From Bacillota bacterium (lineage in GTDB: Bacteria > Bacillota > SHA-98 > UBA4971), in NCBI GenBank assembly GCA_012841305.1, contig DUVA01000111.1, forward strand, positions 1 to 43,532: a DNA stretch of 43,532 bases, written 5' to 3'. Below the pieces are notes generated by a model. It was not told the origin of the DNA. It saw only the letters and a list, made by a program, of their open reading frames with translations, and made no database searches. The position numbers and the translations under genes are program-made. Below are positions 31,574 to 41,371 of the stretch, one piece after another. Each line of letters opens with the position of its first letter. Positions within the stretch are counted from its first letter, which is position 1.

Positions 31574-32854
31574 ATGCAAAAGACGCCTAGAAGTAACAGA
31601 CTTCAAATTGCGATCTTAGGAAGGCGGAACGCCGGGAAATCAAGCCTGATAAATGCGCTGACAAATCAGGACATAGCTCTTGTTTCCCATGTCCCCGGGA
31701 CTACTGCTGACCCTGTATATAAGGCTATGGAGATCCCTCCGATAGGGCCTGTGACATTAATAGATACTGCAGGGATAGATGACATAGGAGAGCTGGGCCT
31801 GCTCAGGGCAGGGAAGACTTGGCGCGTGTTGGAAAAGGTAGACCTGGCAGTTCTAGTCATAGACGCATCCTCCGGCATTGGGGCGCCTGAGCGCTCTGTC
31901 ATGGAGAGGCTCTGCGAAATGGATACCAGGGACAATAGCGCCATAAGAGATGCCAGTAATGCAGGCAATTGCGGAAAGAGCGGGAAGACCGGGGGAGTGC
32001 CCGTAGTCGTAGTGGCGAACAAGATCGATCTCGCGCCTTTCGCTCCTGTCCGGGAGTGGGAAGATACGCTAGGCACAGAGATCACGAAGGTGAGCTCAGT
32101 AACGGGAGACGGCATAGAAGCAGTTAAGGAACGGATTATTGCTTGTGCGCCTACTGACTGGGAAGGCCCGTCCTTAACCGGTGAACTCGTCTCTCCCGGC
32201 GATATCGTAATCCTCGTGACACCCCTGGATATCGAGGCGCCCAAGGGACGGTTAATCTTGCCTCAGGCCCAGACCATCCGGGACCTCCTTGATAATAATG
32301 CCCGTGTCATGGTGGTCAAAGAAGACGCTGTCGGGAAGTCCATTGAAGAGCTGAAAGCCCTCCCGAGCCTTGTGATAACAGATTCGCAAGTGTTCGGAGC
32401 CGTGTCAAAGCAGGTGCCTTCTGATGTCAGGCTGACATCTTTTTCAATCATCTTCGCAAGACACAAGGGAGACCTTGCTACCCTTGCTGAAGGAGCTCGC
32501 CATGTTTCCAATCTTAAGCCGGGCGCGAAAGTCCTTATTGCTGAGGCATGCACTCACCATCCTGTCGGGGATGATATCGGACGCGTGAAAATCCCGGGGT
32601 GGCTGGAGAAGCATGTCGGAGGCCACTTGAATTTCTCATGGACATCAGGAACCGGATTTCCTTCTGATCTTGAGGACTTCGATCTGGTCGTCCATTGCGG
32701 TGGATGTATGGTAACCAGGAGAGAGATGCTCCGGCGCATCGCCCGGGTAAGGCAGGCAGGTGTCCCCATCGTGAACTATGGTGTGTTGATCGCCTATTTG
32801 CATGGGATTATGGAACGGGCTCTTGAAGCCTTTGAGGAGGCGGGCATATCTTAG
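31574..32854 (+). CDS. hydF: [FeFe]-hydrogenase maturation GTPase HydF
   Basis: This 426-residue protein has an Era/TrmE-like GTPase domain (P-loop 'GRRNAGKSS', switch 'GTTADPV', 'DTAGIDD', 'NKID'), a dimerisation domain, and a C-terminal cluster-binding domain with 'EACTHHP' (near 324) and 'HCGGCMVTRREML' (near 374), which give the Cys ligands of its 4Fe-4S cluster. HydF is the scaffold that receives the 2Fe unit and delivers it to HydA. A low-complexity stretch near 115-137 ('ASNAGNCGKSGKTGG') enlarges the GTPase domain. GAGGAGG precedes the ATG. No hydrogenase subunit gene is in the window. Confidence 0.94.
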   Translation: MQKTPRSNRLQIAILGRRNAGKSSLINALTNQDIALVSHVPGTTADPVYKAMEIPPIGPVTLIDTAGIDDIGELGLLRAGKTWRVLEKVDLAVLVIDASSGIGAPERSVMERLCEMDTRDNSAIRDASNAGNCGKSGKTGGVPVVVVANKIDLAPFAPVREWEDTLGTEITKVSSVTGDGIEAVKERIIACAPTDWEGPSLTGELVSPGDIVILVTPLDIEAPKGRLILPQAQTIRDLLDNNARVMVVKEDAVGKSIEELKALPSLVITDSQVFGAVSKQVPSDVRLTSFSIIFARHKGDLATLAEGARHVSNLKPGAKVLIAEACTHHPVGDDIGRVKIPGWLEKHVGGHLNFSWTSGTGFPSDLEDFDLVVHCGGCMVTRREMLRRIARVRQAGVPIVNYGVLIAYLHGIMERALEAFEEAGIS

Positions 32855-32891
32855 CGCCGGGGAACGCAAGATATTCCAGAGGTGTGTTGCA

Positions 32892-34136
32892 TTGTTGCGA
32901 CGAATCCGCGTTCTGGAAGTCGTGCGTCCTGCTGCGGGGGGTATGAAGAGGCACGTTCAGGGGCTTGTCCAAGGCCTTGATAAGGATAGGTTTGAAGTTC
33001 TCCTCGCAGCGCCGAAGGATGTGGAGCCCAGGCAATGGGCAGGGATGGAAGGCGTAGAATGCATTCCGCTTGAGATTTCAGGCAGAACGCCTGCGCCCGG
33101 TGATGTGGTTGCCTGTCTGAAGCTGAAAAATCTCATAAAGGCTGTCCGGCCTGACATCTGCCACTTCCACGGATTCAAGGCTGCAGCAATAGGACGTGTG
33201 GCTGTTGCTGCCATGAATGGGCCAAAGGTGGTCTATACAGCGCATAATTCCGTATTATCACGTCTAAATGCGCATCTGCCACAGGCAATGTCTTCCATCA
33301 CAGATCCCACTCAATTTCAGTTGTCCAAGTTTCAGGGGAAGATGTGCCTTTATGTTGAACGTACCTTAGCCAGGTTCACAAACCGCGTCATCACCGTATC
33401 CAAAGACATCTATGAACAATACTCAGCCATTCCCCACCTCGGCCCGGAAAAAGTCAGCTATATCCCAAATGGCATAGATCTCAAGCGATTCTCTCCGACC
33501 GCCCATTTTGGGGATCGGGAGCGCGAAAGGGCAAAGCGAGCAATAGGTTGCGCTGTGGATATTCCCGTCGTAGGCCTTGTGTCCAGGTTGATTCCGCATA
33601 AAGGAGTGAAGACGTTCCTCCTGGCCGTGGCGTCCCTTTGGCAGGTGGGACTTGCGCCTCAAGTGCTTATCGCAGGAGACGGGCCTTCCAGACTCGAGCT
33701 GGAAGCCTTTTCTCTCGGGCTCGGGTTTGGCGACCAAGTGCGGTTCCTAGGGTTCATCGACGATATGGAGTCCTTCTATGAGGCCCTGGATGTGTTCGTG
33801 CTATCCAGCTTCTCCGAAGGAATGCCTCTTGCCTTGATTGAGGCTATGGCAGCCGGCGTGCCGGTGGTTGCTACGAGGACAGGAGGGGTGGAAGAGGTAG
33901 TTTCAGCAAGCGCAGGGGGATCGGAAGGAGTCATCATTTCGGATCGAGGCAGGCTTGTGCCACCCGGTGACCCTGAGGCTATGGCTACATGTATTCAAAA
34001 GGCTTTACTCTTTCCGCAGGAGTCCCGAATGCTCTCAGACAAGGGAAAGGCTTACGTCCGGGAAAATTTCTCCATTGAGCAGATGGTAAGAAAGACTGAA
34101 GAGGTGTACGAGGAGGTCCTTGTTTGCCGGGATTGA
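32892..34136 (+). CDS. Glycosyltransferase family 4 (GT-B fold)
   Basis: This protein of about 414 residues has the two-domain GT-B pattern: N-terminal 'LEVVRPAAGGMKRHVQGLVQGL', 'DICHFHGFKAAAIGR' and 'YTAHNSV', then 'ITVSKDIYEQY', 'YIPNGIDLKRF' and the donor domain with 'GLVSRLIPHKGVKTFL', 'LIAGDGPSR' and 'LSSFSEGMPLALIEAMAAGVPV' (E-x7-E signature), 'TGGVEEVV'. It should transfer a sugar from a nucleotide donor to a cell-envelope acceptor. I chose TTG at 32892 after AGAGGTG; the longer open frame from 32802 overlaps hydF. Its end overlaps the next membrane-protein gene by 13 bases, suggesting they work together. Confidence 0.85.
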   Translation: MLRRIRVLEVVRPAAGGMKRHVQGLVQGLDKDRFEVLLAAPKDVEPRQWAGMEGVECIPLEISGRTPAPGDVVACLKLKNLIKAVRPDICHFHGFKAAAIGRVAVAAMNGPKVVYTAHNSVLSRLNAHLPQAMSSITDPTQFQLSKFQGKMCLYVERTLARFTNRVITVSKDIYEQYSAIPHLGPEKVSYIPNGIDLKRFSPTAHFGDRERERAKRAIGCAVDIPVVGLVSRLIPHKGVKTFLLAVASLWQVGLAPQVLIAGDGPSRLELEAFSLGLGFGDQVRFLGFIDDMESFYEALDVFVLSSFSEGMPLALIEAMAAGVPVVATRTGGVEEVVSASAGGSEGVIISDRGRLVPPGDPEAMATCIQKALLFPQESRMLSDKGKAYVRENFSIEQMVRKTEEVYEEVLVCRD

Positions 34137-36595
34137 AAACGCCTTCATGGGGTTTGCTAATTGCCCTCATCATTTTCTTAGGCGCCGGTAGCCTGGCTAT
34201 TCGGGACGTTACATATCCACAGAATCGAACGGGCGATGGCCCCCCTGCAACTGCGGTCGTCATGGTAGTCATAGATTCCTTGTCAATTGGTGACATCAAT
34301 CATGAGATAATGCCAAGCCTCACCAGGCTAACGGAGACAGGTTCCATCGGGCTGATGAACGGACGGACAGCCAAGAGCCAGCAGCCTGAGCATGCCTACG
34401 TCACAATAGGCGCAGGGACACGGGCCCAAGGCCTGCCGGAGGCGGGTTCTGCCTTCAATTCTCTTGAGCATCTTGAAGGTGCAAAGGCATTTGAAGTCTA
34501 CATGCGGAACACAAATGAACCGGCTCCTTCTGCCGAAAGTGTTGTGAATCCTTATATCTCTGCCATTATCAGTGTGAATAGGGATGTGACCTATGAAATT
34601 GTCCCAGGCGCTCTTGGCGAGGCTTTGCGCGGGGCAGGGAAGAGGACAGCGGTCTTCGGGAACTCAGATGCCTTGGACAAACCTTGCAGGTATGCAGCCT
34701 CAATCGCCATGGACAGACACGGTTTTGTGGACATGGGTGATGTCGGACGCTCCGTGACTTTGGAGAAACCTGATTTTCCAGGGGGTATCGTCTCAGATAT
34801 CAGTCGCTTATCTCAGGGAGTCAAGGATGCTATAGGCTCCGCGGACTTTATCGTAGTTGAATCCGGGGACACAGCTCGGATGGAGAGGCTCTGGCTGTCC
34901 GGGACTATTACGGCGGATGCGTACTCTCTTGCCAGGCGGGAGGCACTGGCTGCAGCAGATGCCCTTATCGCAGCCATCCTTGAGTCTGTCAGCCTTACGG
35001 ACTCAGTCCTCATGGTGGTTGTGCCGACACCAAGCCAGGAAGCCACCGGTGAAGGGCACCTCCTCACACCGGTAGTGGTAGCAGGGAAAGGATTTTCCAA
35101 AGGCATATCGACCTCACAAGCCACCAGGAGACGAGGCCTGGTCACCAATACGGACATCGCCGCAACGGTTTTGAGCAATCTGGGAGTGGCCGTTCCTCCT
35201 TGGATACTGGGATCAAACATGGCAAGCGTCCCGGATCCCCGGCCCATCCAAAGTGTTACGGAGCTGCTTCATCGGACCGCGCTTGTCTTCCGCATCCGCA
35301 CTCCTCATCTAAAGACATACGTGTCGCTTTTGATAATTGTGGGGTTAGGACTCCCTGTTCTCATTGTGATGAGAACAGGCATGGAAGCCGGAGGGAAGAC
35401 GGCAACTGACGGAAAGGCCGCTTTGGCCGGATCAGGGCCAACCCGCGTCATCAATAGTATTCTGCTGGCTCTTGCGGCTGTGCCTCTTGTGTGGCTAACC
35501 ATGCCGCTTCTAACCTTTGCCGGGCAGTGTGCCACGGCTAACTCATCCTTTGCTCAGTCTCATATATGCGCGTTTCTGTTTTTCGAGCCCAATTCTGTTG
35601 CCCAGTTCGCTTCGTCTATCGTGCGTGGGCTGTCCGGCGTATTTTCTTCAAAAGCAGTCACTGCTACATCCGATGCTCGGACAACTGCTGTGATCAGTCT
35701 GATCCCTCCGGGGGCGCTCACAATCATCTTGGCCTCTGCAATCGCATCAGTTGTCAAAACGGGGTTCAGGACCCTGGAAGGCCGGTTCGCAGCTATGTGC
35801 CTAATAACCGGTGCCGGAATAATCGTGGATGCACTAGCCGGGGCAGGCCTTATGAAATACTCGGTTTTGGGATACGATGCTATTGGCGGCGCAAGGTTCT
35901 ACGGCATTGGAAATGAGTATATGGGTGTCCTAATCGGATCCCTGATTGTAGGATGCGGACTGCTGCTTGATTATGTGAGCATACGCGCTGAGAGTCGTGC
36001 AGGTCAGAGGCGGTTGGCATGTCTCATTGTCTTCATCTTCGTACTAGGCTTACTTGTCCTGGCCTCGCCTAAGATAGGCGCAAATCTTGGTGGAACATGT
36101 GCTGCAATCGCAGGTTTCGGTGTTGCTTATGCCCTATTTCATCGAAAGTCCTTTACATGGGTTCAAGCTGCAGGCGCAGCCGGTCTCGGGATTCTGCTTA
36201 TCATTGTAATAGCGTCCATGGATGCTGCGCGATCAGGCGGGCCGCTGTCCCATTGGGGAAAGACTTTTCTTTGGGTGCGTGAAAGCGGTATTCAAGTTTT
36301 GGTGGACGCTGTCAGGCGCAAAGCATCCATGAACCTAAGGCTCATCCGCTATACAATATGGACAAAAGCCTTCTTAGTGTTTATCGGCGCCCTTGCTTTC
36401 ATCGGGATTCGTCCTCAGGGGCTTGCACGGAAGATACTCACCCAACGTCCCGGTTTCGCATCAGCCTTGTCTGCATGCCTTGTAGCAGGCGGAGTATCCC
36501 TTATTGCCAATGATTCCGGGATAGTCTCAGCAGCGCTCATAACAATGTATCCTGCATTAGTCCTCCTGGGATTTGCCTGGCAAGAGACGGTGTGA
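34124..36595 (+). CDS. AlkP-superfamily-like domain fused to a polytopic membrane domain
   Basis: This 823-residue protein has an N-terminal anchor (about 9-26), an extracytoplasmic domain (about 40-385) and roughly 11 hydrophobic segments to the end. The outer domain resembles the alkaline phosphatase superfamily: 'AVVMVVIDSLSIGDI', 'MPSLTRLTETGSIGLMN' and 'TNTDIAATVLSNLGVAVP', the typical closing block. The usual Asp-His-Gly metal motif is not evident where 'VPTPSQEATGEGHLLTPVVVAG' stands, so it may be inactive or altered. The membrane part has a conserved-looking 'ARFYGIGNEYMGVLIG'. TTG at 34124 follows AGGAGG. A role in envelope polymer modification beside the glycosyltransferase is inference. 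Confidence 0.6.
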   Translation: MPGLKTPSWGLLIALIIFLGAGSLAIRDVTYPQNRTGDGPPATAVVMVVIDSLSIGDINHEIMPSLTRLTETGSIGLMNGRTAKSQQPEHAYVTIGAGTRAQGLPEAGSAFNSLEHLEGAKAFEVYMRNTNEPAPSAESVVNPYISAIISVNRDVTYEIVPGALGEALRGAGKRTAVFGNSDALDKPCRYAASIAMDRHGFVDMGDVGRSVTLEKPDFPGGIVSDISRLSQGVKDAIGSADFIVVESGDTARMERLWLSGTITADAYSLARREALAAADALIAAILESVSLTDSVLMVVVPTPSQEATGEGHLLTPVVVAGKGFSKGISTSQATRRRGLVTNTDIAATVLSNLGVAVPPWILGSNMASVPDPRPIQSVTELLHRTALVFRIRTPHLKTYVSLLIIVGLGLPVLIVMRTGMEAGGKTATDGKAALAGSGPTRVINSILLALAAVPLVWLTMPLLTFAGQCATANSSFAQSHICAFLFFEPNSVAQFASSIVRGLSGVFSSKAVTATSDARTTAVISLIPPGALTIILASAIASVVKTGFRTLEGRFAAMCLITGAGIIVDALAGAGLMKYSVLGYDAIGGARFYGIGNEYMGVLIGSLIVGCGLLLDYVSIRAESRAGQRRLACLIVFIFVLGLLVLASPKIGANLGGTCAAIAGFGVAYALFHRKSFTWVQAAGAAGLGILLIIVIASMDAARSGGPLSHWGKTFLWVRESGIQVLVDAVRRKASMNLRLIRYTIWTKAFLVFIGALAFIGIRPQGLARKILTQRPGFASALSACLVAGGVSLIANDSGIVSAALITMYPALVLLGFAWQETV

Positions 36596-36616
36596 CTATC
36601 CTATGTCTTCCATTAG

Positions 36617-36625
36617 TGTTAGAAT
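36617..36625 (+). promoter_or_regulatory. Possible extended -10 of the nuclease operon
   Basis: TGTTAGAAT matches the extended -10 form (TGn before TAGAAT). No good -35 is visible. It lies about 70 bases before the GTG start at 36694. Confidence 0.3.
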
Positions 36626-36693
36626 AATGTTGGTTTGCAAATATGCAGCGTACGCATGTAATTTCACCTACCGGAGGCAAGGAGTGACAATCC

Positions 36694-37866
36694 GTGATTC
36701 GATGTCTACACTTGGCAGACCTGCATCTTGGTTGGTCTCCGCCAGATCGTGACTTCCCTTTGGATAAAGGCAGGCTCCGCCGAAAAGAGCGGGATTCTGT
36801 ACTGAAGACAGCGGTTGACTGGGCAACGGATCCGGGAAACGGCATAGACCTTGTGATTATTGCAGGAGATCTGTTTGAGACCCATACACCGGATCCCGCC
36901 TTGACAGAATATGTCCTGGGCAGGCTGAGACAAGTGGAAGACGCAGGCATACCTGTAATTACCGTCCCAGGCAATCATGATGAGATTACGTATCACAACT
37001 CTGTATACAGGCAGCATGGCAACGGGCAGAAATGGCCGGGTGTGTTGGTTCGAAACCCCATGCCTGAGCTTGTGTGTCGTCATGAGGTCAATGGCGTTCC
37101 GGTATTCGTCTATTCTCTGGCTTACACAGGCGGCCTCACTAAGGTCAATCAGCTTACCGATTTCCCTCGCCTGGATGAGCCGGGCTTGCACATAGGCGTA
37201 TTCCACGGTTCTTTGGATTGGAGTGGGGTAGGTGACCGGAGTCTGCCTCTTGAGTCAGAAAGGCTGGCAGCAGCAGGGAAAGGTAGAGGATATGACTACT
37301 TGGCATTGGGCCATATTCATAAATACCAAGAGGTGCGGGTGGGAAAGGCAATTGCCGTCTATCCGGGCCTGATAGACTCTAAGGGATTCAGCGACCCGGG
37401 CGTCGGACGCATGACGATAGCTCAGTTTGAGCCTGAAGGGGATCCTAAAGGCAGTTCAGGTTTTCGGGTAACCCTGGAGCATGTGGGCATTCCTGTCAGA
37501 GAACATGTCGTCCTTGAGGTAGACATATCAACGAAGGGAGATCTCCAGGAGATCGCATCTGAGTGCAAAAGGCAAGCAGGCCCTGATGCTATGGTAAAGA
37601 TCGTCCTTTCGGGCGTCCCGTCCTTCAGCGTGGATCCGGAACGGTTGAAAGCGTCCCTTGGGGAGCGTTTCTTTTGGGTGGAAATTGAAGATGAGAGCAG
37701 TTTCTTAGAATCCAGCGACATTGCAAGATTCGCCGGAGAGCCGACAATCCGAGGGTATTTTACAAGAAGACTGTTGGACAAGCTGGAAAACTCAACTTCC
37801 GAACGGGAAAAGGAAGTGCTCATGCTTGCTCTGCGGAAAGGTTTAGCAGCATTTGAGGGGAGGTGA
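36694..37866 (+). CDS. SbcD/YhaO-type DNA repair exonuclease
   Basis: This 390-residue calcineurin-like phosphoesterase has all metal motifs of the Mre11/SbcD family: 'HLADLHLG' (D-x-H), 'IIAGDLFET' (G-D), 'VPGNHDE' (G-N-H-D/E), 'GVFHGSLD' and 'LGHIHKYQ' (G-H-x-H). The C-terminal third is a capping domain. The start is GTG at 36694 after AAGGAGTGAC. It overlaps or abuts the AAA protein that follows, and together they should form a nuclease-ATPase complex acting on DNA ends. Size and partner architecture fit YhaO/YhaN of Bacillus better than classical SbcD/SbcC. Confidence 0.87.
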   Translation: MIRCLHLADLHLGWSPPDRDFPLDKGRLRRKERDSVLKTAVDWATDPGNGIDLVIIAGDLFETHTPDPALTEYVLGRLRQVEDAGIPVITVPGNHDEITYHNSVYRQHGNGQKWPGVLVRNPMPELVCRHEVNGVPVFVYSLAYTGGLTKVNQLTDFPRLDEPGLHIGVFHGSLDWSGVGDRSLPLESERLAAAGKGRGYDYLALGHIHKYQEVRVGKAIAVYPGLIDSKGFSDPGVGRMTIAQFEPEGDPKGSSGFRVTLEHVGIPVREHVVLEVDISTKGDLQEIASECKRQAGPDAMVKIVLSGVPSFSVDPERLKASLGERFFWVEIEDESSFLESSDIARFAGEPTIRGYFTRRLLDKLENSTSEREKEVLMLALRKGLAAFEGR

Positions 37867-37871
37867 GGCAA

Positions 37872-40800
37872 GTGGCAACTGTCCTGTTTAGGAAGCTTAG
37901 GCTCTCAGGGTTCGGGCCGTATCGAGACACAGTCACTTGCCGGCTGACCCACGGGGTTAACACACTGATTGCCAGGAATGAGGCGGGCAAGTCATCACTG
38001 GTGGCAGGCTTGATAGCTACAATCTTCGGGCTCCCCGGAAAGAGCGATCCGGGGCAGTTCGGGCAGGCGCGTTTTAAGAACCGGTATGGCCCGGCCCGGT
38101 TTGAAGGGGAGCTTGAGTTTGAGGCAGACGGAGTTGTGTATAACATCTGGCGGGATTTTGAGAGTCACAAAATCGCTCTTTCCGTATTTGACAATGGGAA
38201 GCAGAAGAATCTTGTAAGCGGTGAACATAATCCTCTGGCGACAAAGGGAAACGCGGAGTACGTAAGATGGCTGAAGGAGCTTTTTGGGATTGTGTCAAGG
38301 GAACTCTTTGAAGCGACTTTCTGCGTGACTCAACCCCTTCCTGAGAGCACCAAGAAGGACGGGCAAGGCCAAAAGGAATTAGATAAGGACGTGCAGGAGC
38401 TCTTATCCGGCACGGGAGTGACTTTTGCCAAGGCGCAAGAAGTGCTTCTTTTTGACTTGAAAAAACAGACGAGGTTTACACGTGAAAGAGGGCTCACCCG
38501 GGTTGATCAGAGAACGGACGGGGACTTGGAAGTCATAGAGGCAAGAATTGATGACCTCTCTGAGAGGTCGGAGAAGGCGAGGGGGGTCGCTGATTCCCTT
38601 GAAGTTGTGCGGGAGAGATTGAGCTTTCTCCAAGGTGGACTCGATGCGAAAGCCACGGAATTGGAGAGTAAACGGGATATTCGAAATGCGCTTACTGAGT
38701 GGAGGAGGCTGAAATCCGAATACGACCGGGCTGTGCTTGATCTGAATCGTATCAGGAAGGCCTATGGAGATGCGGAGTTTTGTGAGAGAGAGATTACCAA
38801 GGAATCTGACGAGCTGAAAACCCTCTACCCGGAATTTGAGAGCTACCCGGAATTTGAGAACGCGCCGGGGTCAGTCGATAAAGACTTGGACGCCCTTATT
38901 GCTCTCAGGCAGGAGCTTTCTTCACTGGGAGAGACTATCTCACGGATTGAGTCGCAACTCGATGAACGCAAAAGCAAGAAGAAGCAGCTTGAAGAAGACA
39001 TCTCATCCCTCAGGAACTGGGGAGAGCTGGGCAATACCCCTCAAGCAGAAGTAAGAAACAGACAGCGCATAGCTTCCGACCTAATGGATGAGTGGGAGAA
39101 GTTCGAAGCAGATCTCGCGGAACAGGCAGAATGTGAAGAAATCCTTGACGGGGAACTGGCTTTGATAGATGAGGCTGAGGACGAAGAGCGCATGGCGCTT
39201 TCTACATACGAGACCAACCTTACCCGGCTGGAGCGGGAGAAGAGTGAGGCTTGGCGGAGACTTCAAGATGTGGAAGCCAGGTTCCGAGAATTTGAAGCAA
39301 GTTGCCTGGAATACAACGAAAGATATGAAGATCTTGAGTGTCTTCCGCAAGATGCCTTAAGCATCCTTGGGAAGAAGCTTCAACTTATGCGTTCTATGGA
39401 ACTTCTCAGGCACAAGTCTTCGGAGCTTAAGAAGGAGCTTTTACCCCCTGTTTGGGCACGTATTGGTGCCATGCTTGTATTAGCAGTTTCCGGGTGGGCA
39501 TGCAGTGGGCTGGTGTTGGCAGCACGTTGGGGAGTGGCTCCGGCAGCGTCAGGTAGCGGATCAGGTGCTTGGATTCCCATAGCATTTGCCGCGGTCCTCG
39601 GATGGGTAGGGTGGTTTGCTGCTAAGCCTGTGTGGGCTTTAGCGCATTCAAGCCTCAGGAAGGAAGAGCGCGAACTTTTGGCCTGCATAGCTACGTGCAA
39701 GTCGGACATGGAAGAGATTGACGCATCATTAGGAGAGCCGATATCGTCCGCTGATGAAATGGAACTCGGGAGGTTTCAGGAAAGACTAAGCCAGCGTGAC
39801 CGTGAGAAGATGATTCTTGATGAGAAGAAAAGGAGACTCCCGCCTGAAGAGGGCAGGGAAGAGGCTGAAGATGCTTTTCTCAGGTCACAAAAGAAATATC
39901 ATGAATTTATGGAGCTAACTGGAAGGTTTCGAGAGCGATTTTCGGATATCAGCGCTGCGTATGACAGGTGGAATCAGACAGAACGTAGGAAGGCGGACGC
40001 TGCTCGGCGGGTATCGGAGTTTGCTACGCAGAATTTTGGATGTGATTCCACTGCTGTATCTGCATGTGCCATATCGTCACCAGGCGTATCGTGCAAGTGG
40101 CGAGAAATCGCTGAGCTCGTAAGAATCGCGGTACCCGGAGAAGACATGGATAGCATAGGAGAACTTGTGGAGTTCGTTAGGAAATCTGATGACGCATGGT
40201 GGATGAGTATTCAAGGTGAGGCGGAACAATACGAAGCGCTGCGAAGAGAAGAAGAACAGCTTTCCGCTGTTATGACCGACGGAGAGATGCACCTCTTCCG
40301 GGCGCAAGAAGAGCGGAAGCAGAAGGAAGAGCTTTATGATGAAACCGCATCATCGGTTGAAGCTATAGTGGATGCAGCGGGAGGAGATCCGAAACTTGCC
40401 AGGGAAAGATGGTCTAAGCTGCGGGACTGCACTATCGCTTTGGAAAATAAAAGAGCGCTTCTTAAGAAAATCTTGAGTGACCATAAAGTTGCATCCCTGG
40501 ACGAACTGAGTCTGGTTGTAACGAAGTGTCAGACGGAAGCGCTTGGCGCAGAGGACAGGTGGCAGAAGCTGATTCAGGCAAAACCCGGCCTTCCCGAAAA
40601 ACAGGCGGCAGACGATCCTGAGAAAGTCGATGGGTATGTCAGGTCTTTGGATGCTGCAATCCTGGCCTTGGAGAAAGAGGTAGATGAGCTTCAGGAGGCG
40701 CACAGGAAATGCCGGTATGAACTGGGTGATCTTGAGCGAGAGAATCCAATCAACATAGCCCAGGCTGAACTCGAGCTCAAAGAGGAGAAGGAAAGGCGAG

Positions 40801-41258
40801 AAAGAATAAGGCTGCAAGCAGATGCCTTAACCCTGGCATATCTTGAACTTGCCCACGCTATTAGAGAGTTCCATGAGTCGCACAGGATCCGATTGGAACA
40901 GGCTACGATGAGGCACTTCCAAAGGATTACAGGAGTCTCTCGCCGCGCTGTCACAATAGACGATGATTTTCGAGTCAGCCTTGACGTAGATGGCAGGCCG
41001 TGCGATATCGCTCAACTTAGCAAAGGCGCTCAGGACCAGCTATACATTGCTCTTAGGCTTGCAATCTCGGACCTCTTGTCATCTGACATTAACCTGCCCC
41101 TCATTTTCGATGATCCGTTCGTTACGTCTGATAGCAAGAGGCTCGATAACATCGGGATTGCCCTGTCGTACCTTGCAGACGAACGACAGATAATCGTCCT
41201 GTCACACAACGAGACCCTTGCTGATTGGGGAGTTCCTATGGTATTGGATCACATGTAG
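37872..41258 (+). CDS. YhaN-like SMC/Rad50-type ATPase with a central membrane hairpin
   Basis: This protein of about 1128 residues has the N-terminal ATPase half with 'RKLRLSGFGPYRD' and Walker A 'ARNEAGKSS', long coiled coils (about 190-520 and 600-1010), and the C-terminal half with signature 'LSKGAQDQLYIALRLA', Walker B 'LPLIFDDPF' and 'IVLSHNE'. No Rad50 zinc hook is evident; instead two hydrophobic segments (about 530-595) separate the coiled coils, as in YhaN-type proteins. GTG at 37872 is chosen for its eight-base spacing from GGGGAGG; GTG at 37863 overlaps the upstream stop. It should regulate the nuclease encoded just upstream, possibly at the membrane. Confidence 0.85.
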   Translation: MATVLFRKLRLSGFGPYRDTVTCRLTHGVNTLIARNEAGKSSLVAGLIATIFGLPGKSDPGQFGQARFKNRYGPARFEGELEFEADGVVYNIWRDFESHKIALSVFDNGKQKNLVSGEHNPLATKGNAEYVRWLKELFGIVSRELFEATFCVTQPLPESTKKDGQGQKELDKDVQELLSGTGVTFAKAQEVLLFDLKKQTRFTRERGLTRVDQRTDGDLEVIEARIDDLSERSEKARGVADSLEVVRERLSFLQGGLDAKATELESKRDIRNALTEWRRLKSEYDRAVLDLNRIRKAYGDAEFCEREITKESDELKTLYPEFESYPEFENAPGSVDKDLDALIALRQELSSLGETISRIESQLDERKSKKKQLEEDISSLRNWGELGNTPQAEVRNRQRIASDLMDEWEKFEADLAEQAECEEILDGELALIDEAEDEERMALSTYETNLTRLEREKSEAWRRLQDVEARFREFEASCLEYNERYEDLECLPQDALSILGKKLQLMRSMELLRHKSSELKKELLPPVWARIGAMLVLAVSGWACSGLVLAARWGVAPAASGSGSGAWIPIAFAAVLGWVGWFAAKPVWALAHSSLRKEERELLACIATCKSDMEEIDASLGEPISSADEMELGRFQERLSQRDREKMILDEKKRRLPPEEGREEAEDAFLRSQKKYHEFMELTGRFRERFSDISAAYDRWNQTERRKADAARRVSEFATQNFGCDSTAVSACAISSPGVSCKWREIAELVRIAVPGEDMDSIGELVEFVRKSDDAWWMSIQGEAEQYEALRREEEQLSAVMTDGEMHLFRAQEERKQKEELYDETASSVEAIVDAAGGDPKLARERWSKLRDCTIALENKRALLKKILSDHKVASLDELSLVVTKCQTEALGAEDRWQKLIQAKPGLPEKQAADDPEKVDGYVRSLDAAILALEKEVDELQEAHRKCRYELGDLERENPINIAQAELELKEEKERRERIRLQADALTLAYLELAHAIREFHESHRIRLEQATMRHFQRITGVSRRAVTIDDDFRVSLDVDGRPCDIAQLSKGAQDQLYIALRLAISDLLSSDINLPLIFDDPFVTSDSKRLDNIGIALSYLADERQIIVLSHNETLADWGVPMVLDHM

Positions 41259-41371
41259 ACGTCGAACCTCAGTTGATACGTGTTCGTGCAGTGCACAGAG
41301 GATCCCGATTATCAATATGGAAAATGCCGGTTCCCAATATAGAAGTGAATGCTCCCTGTACGAAATACATA

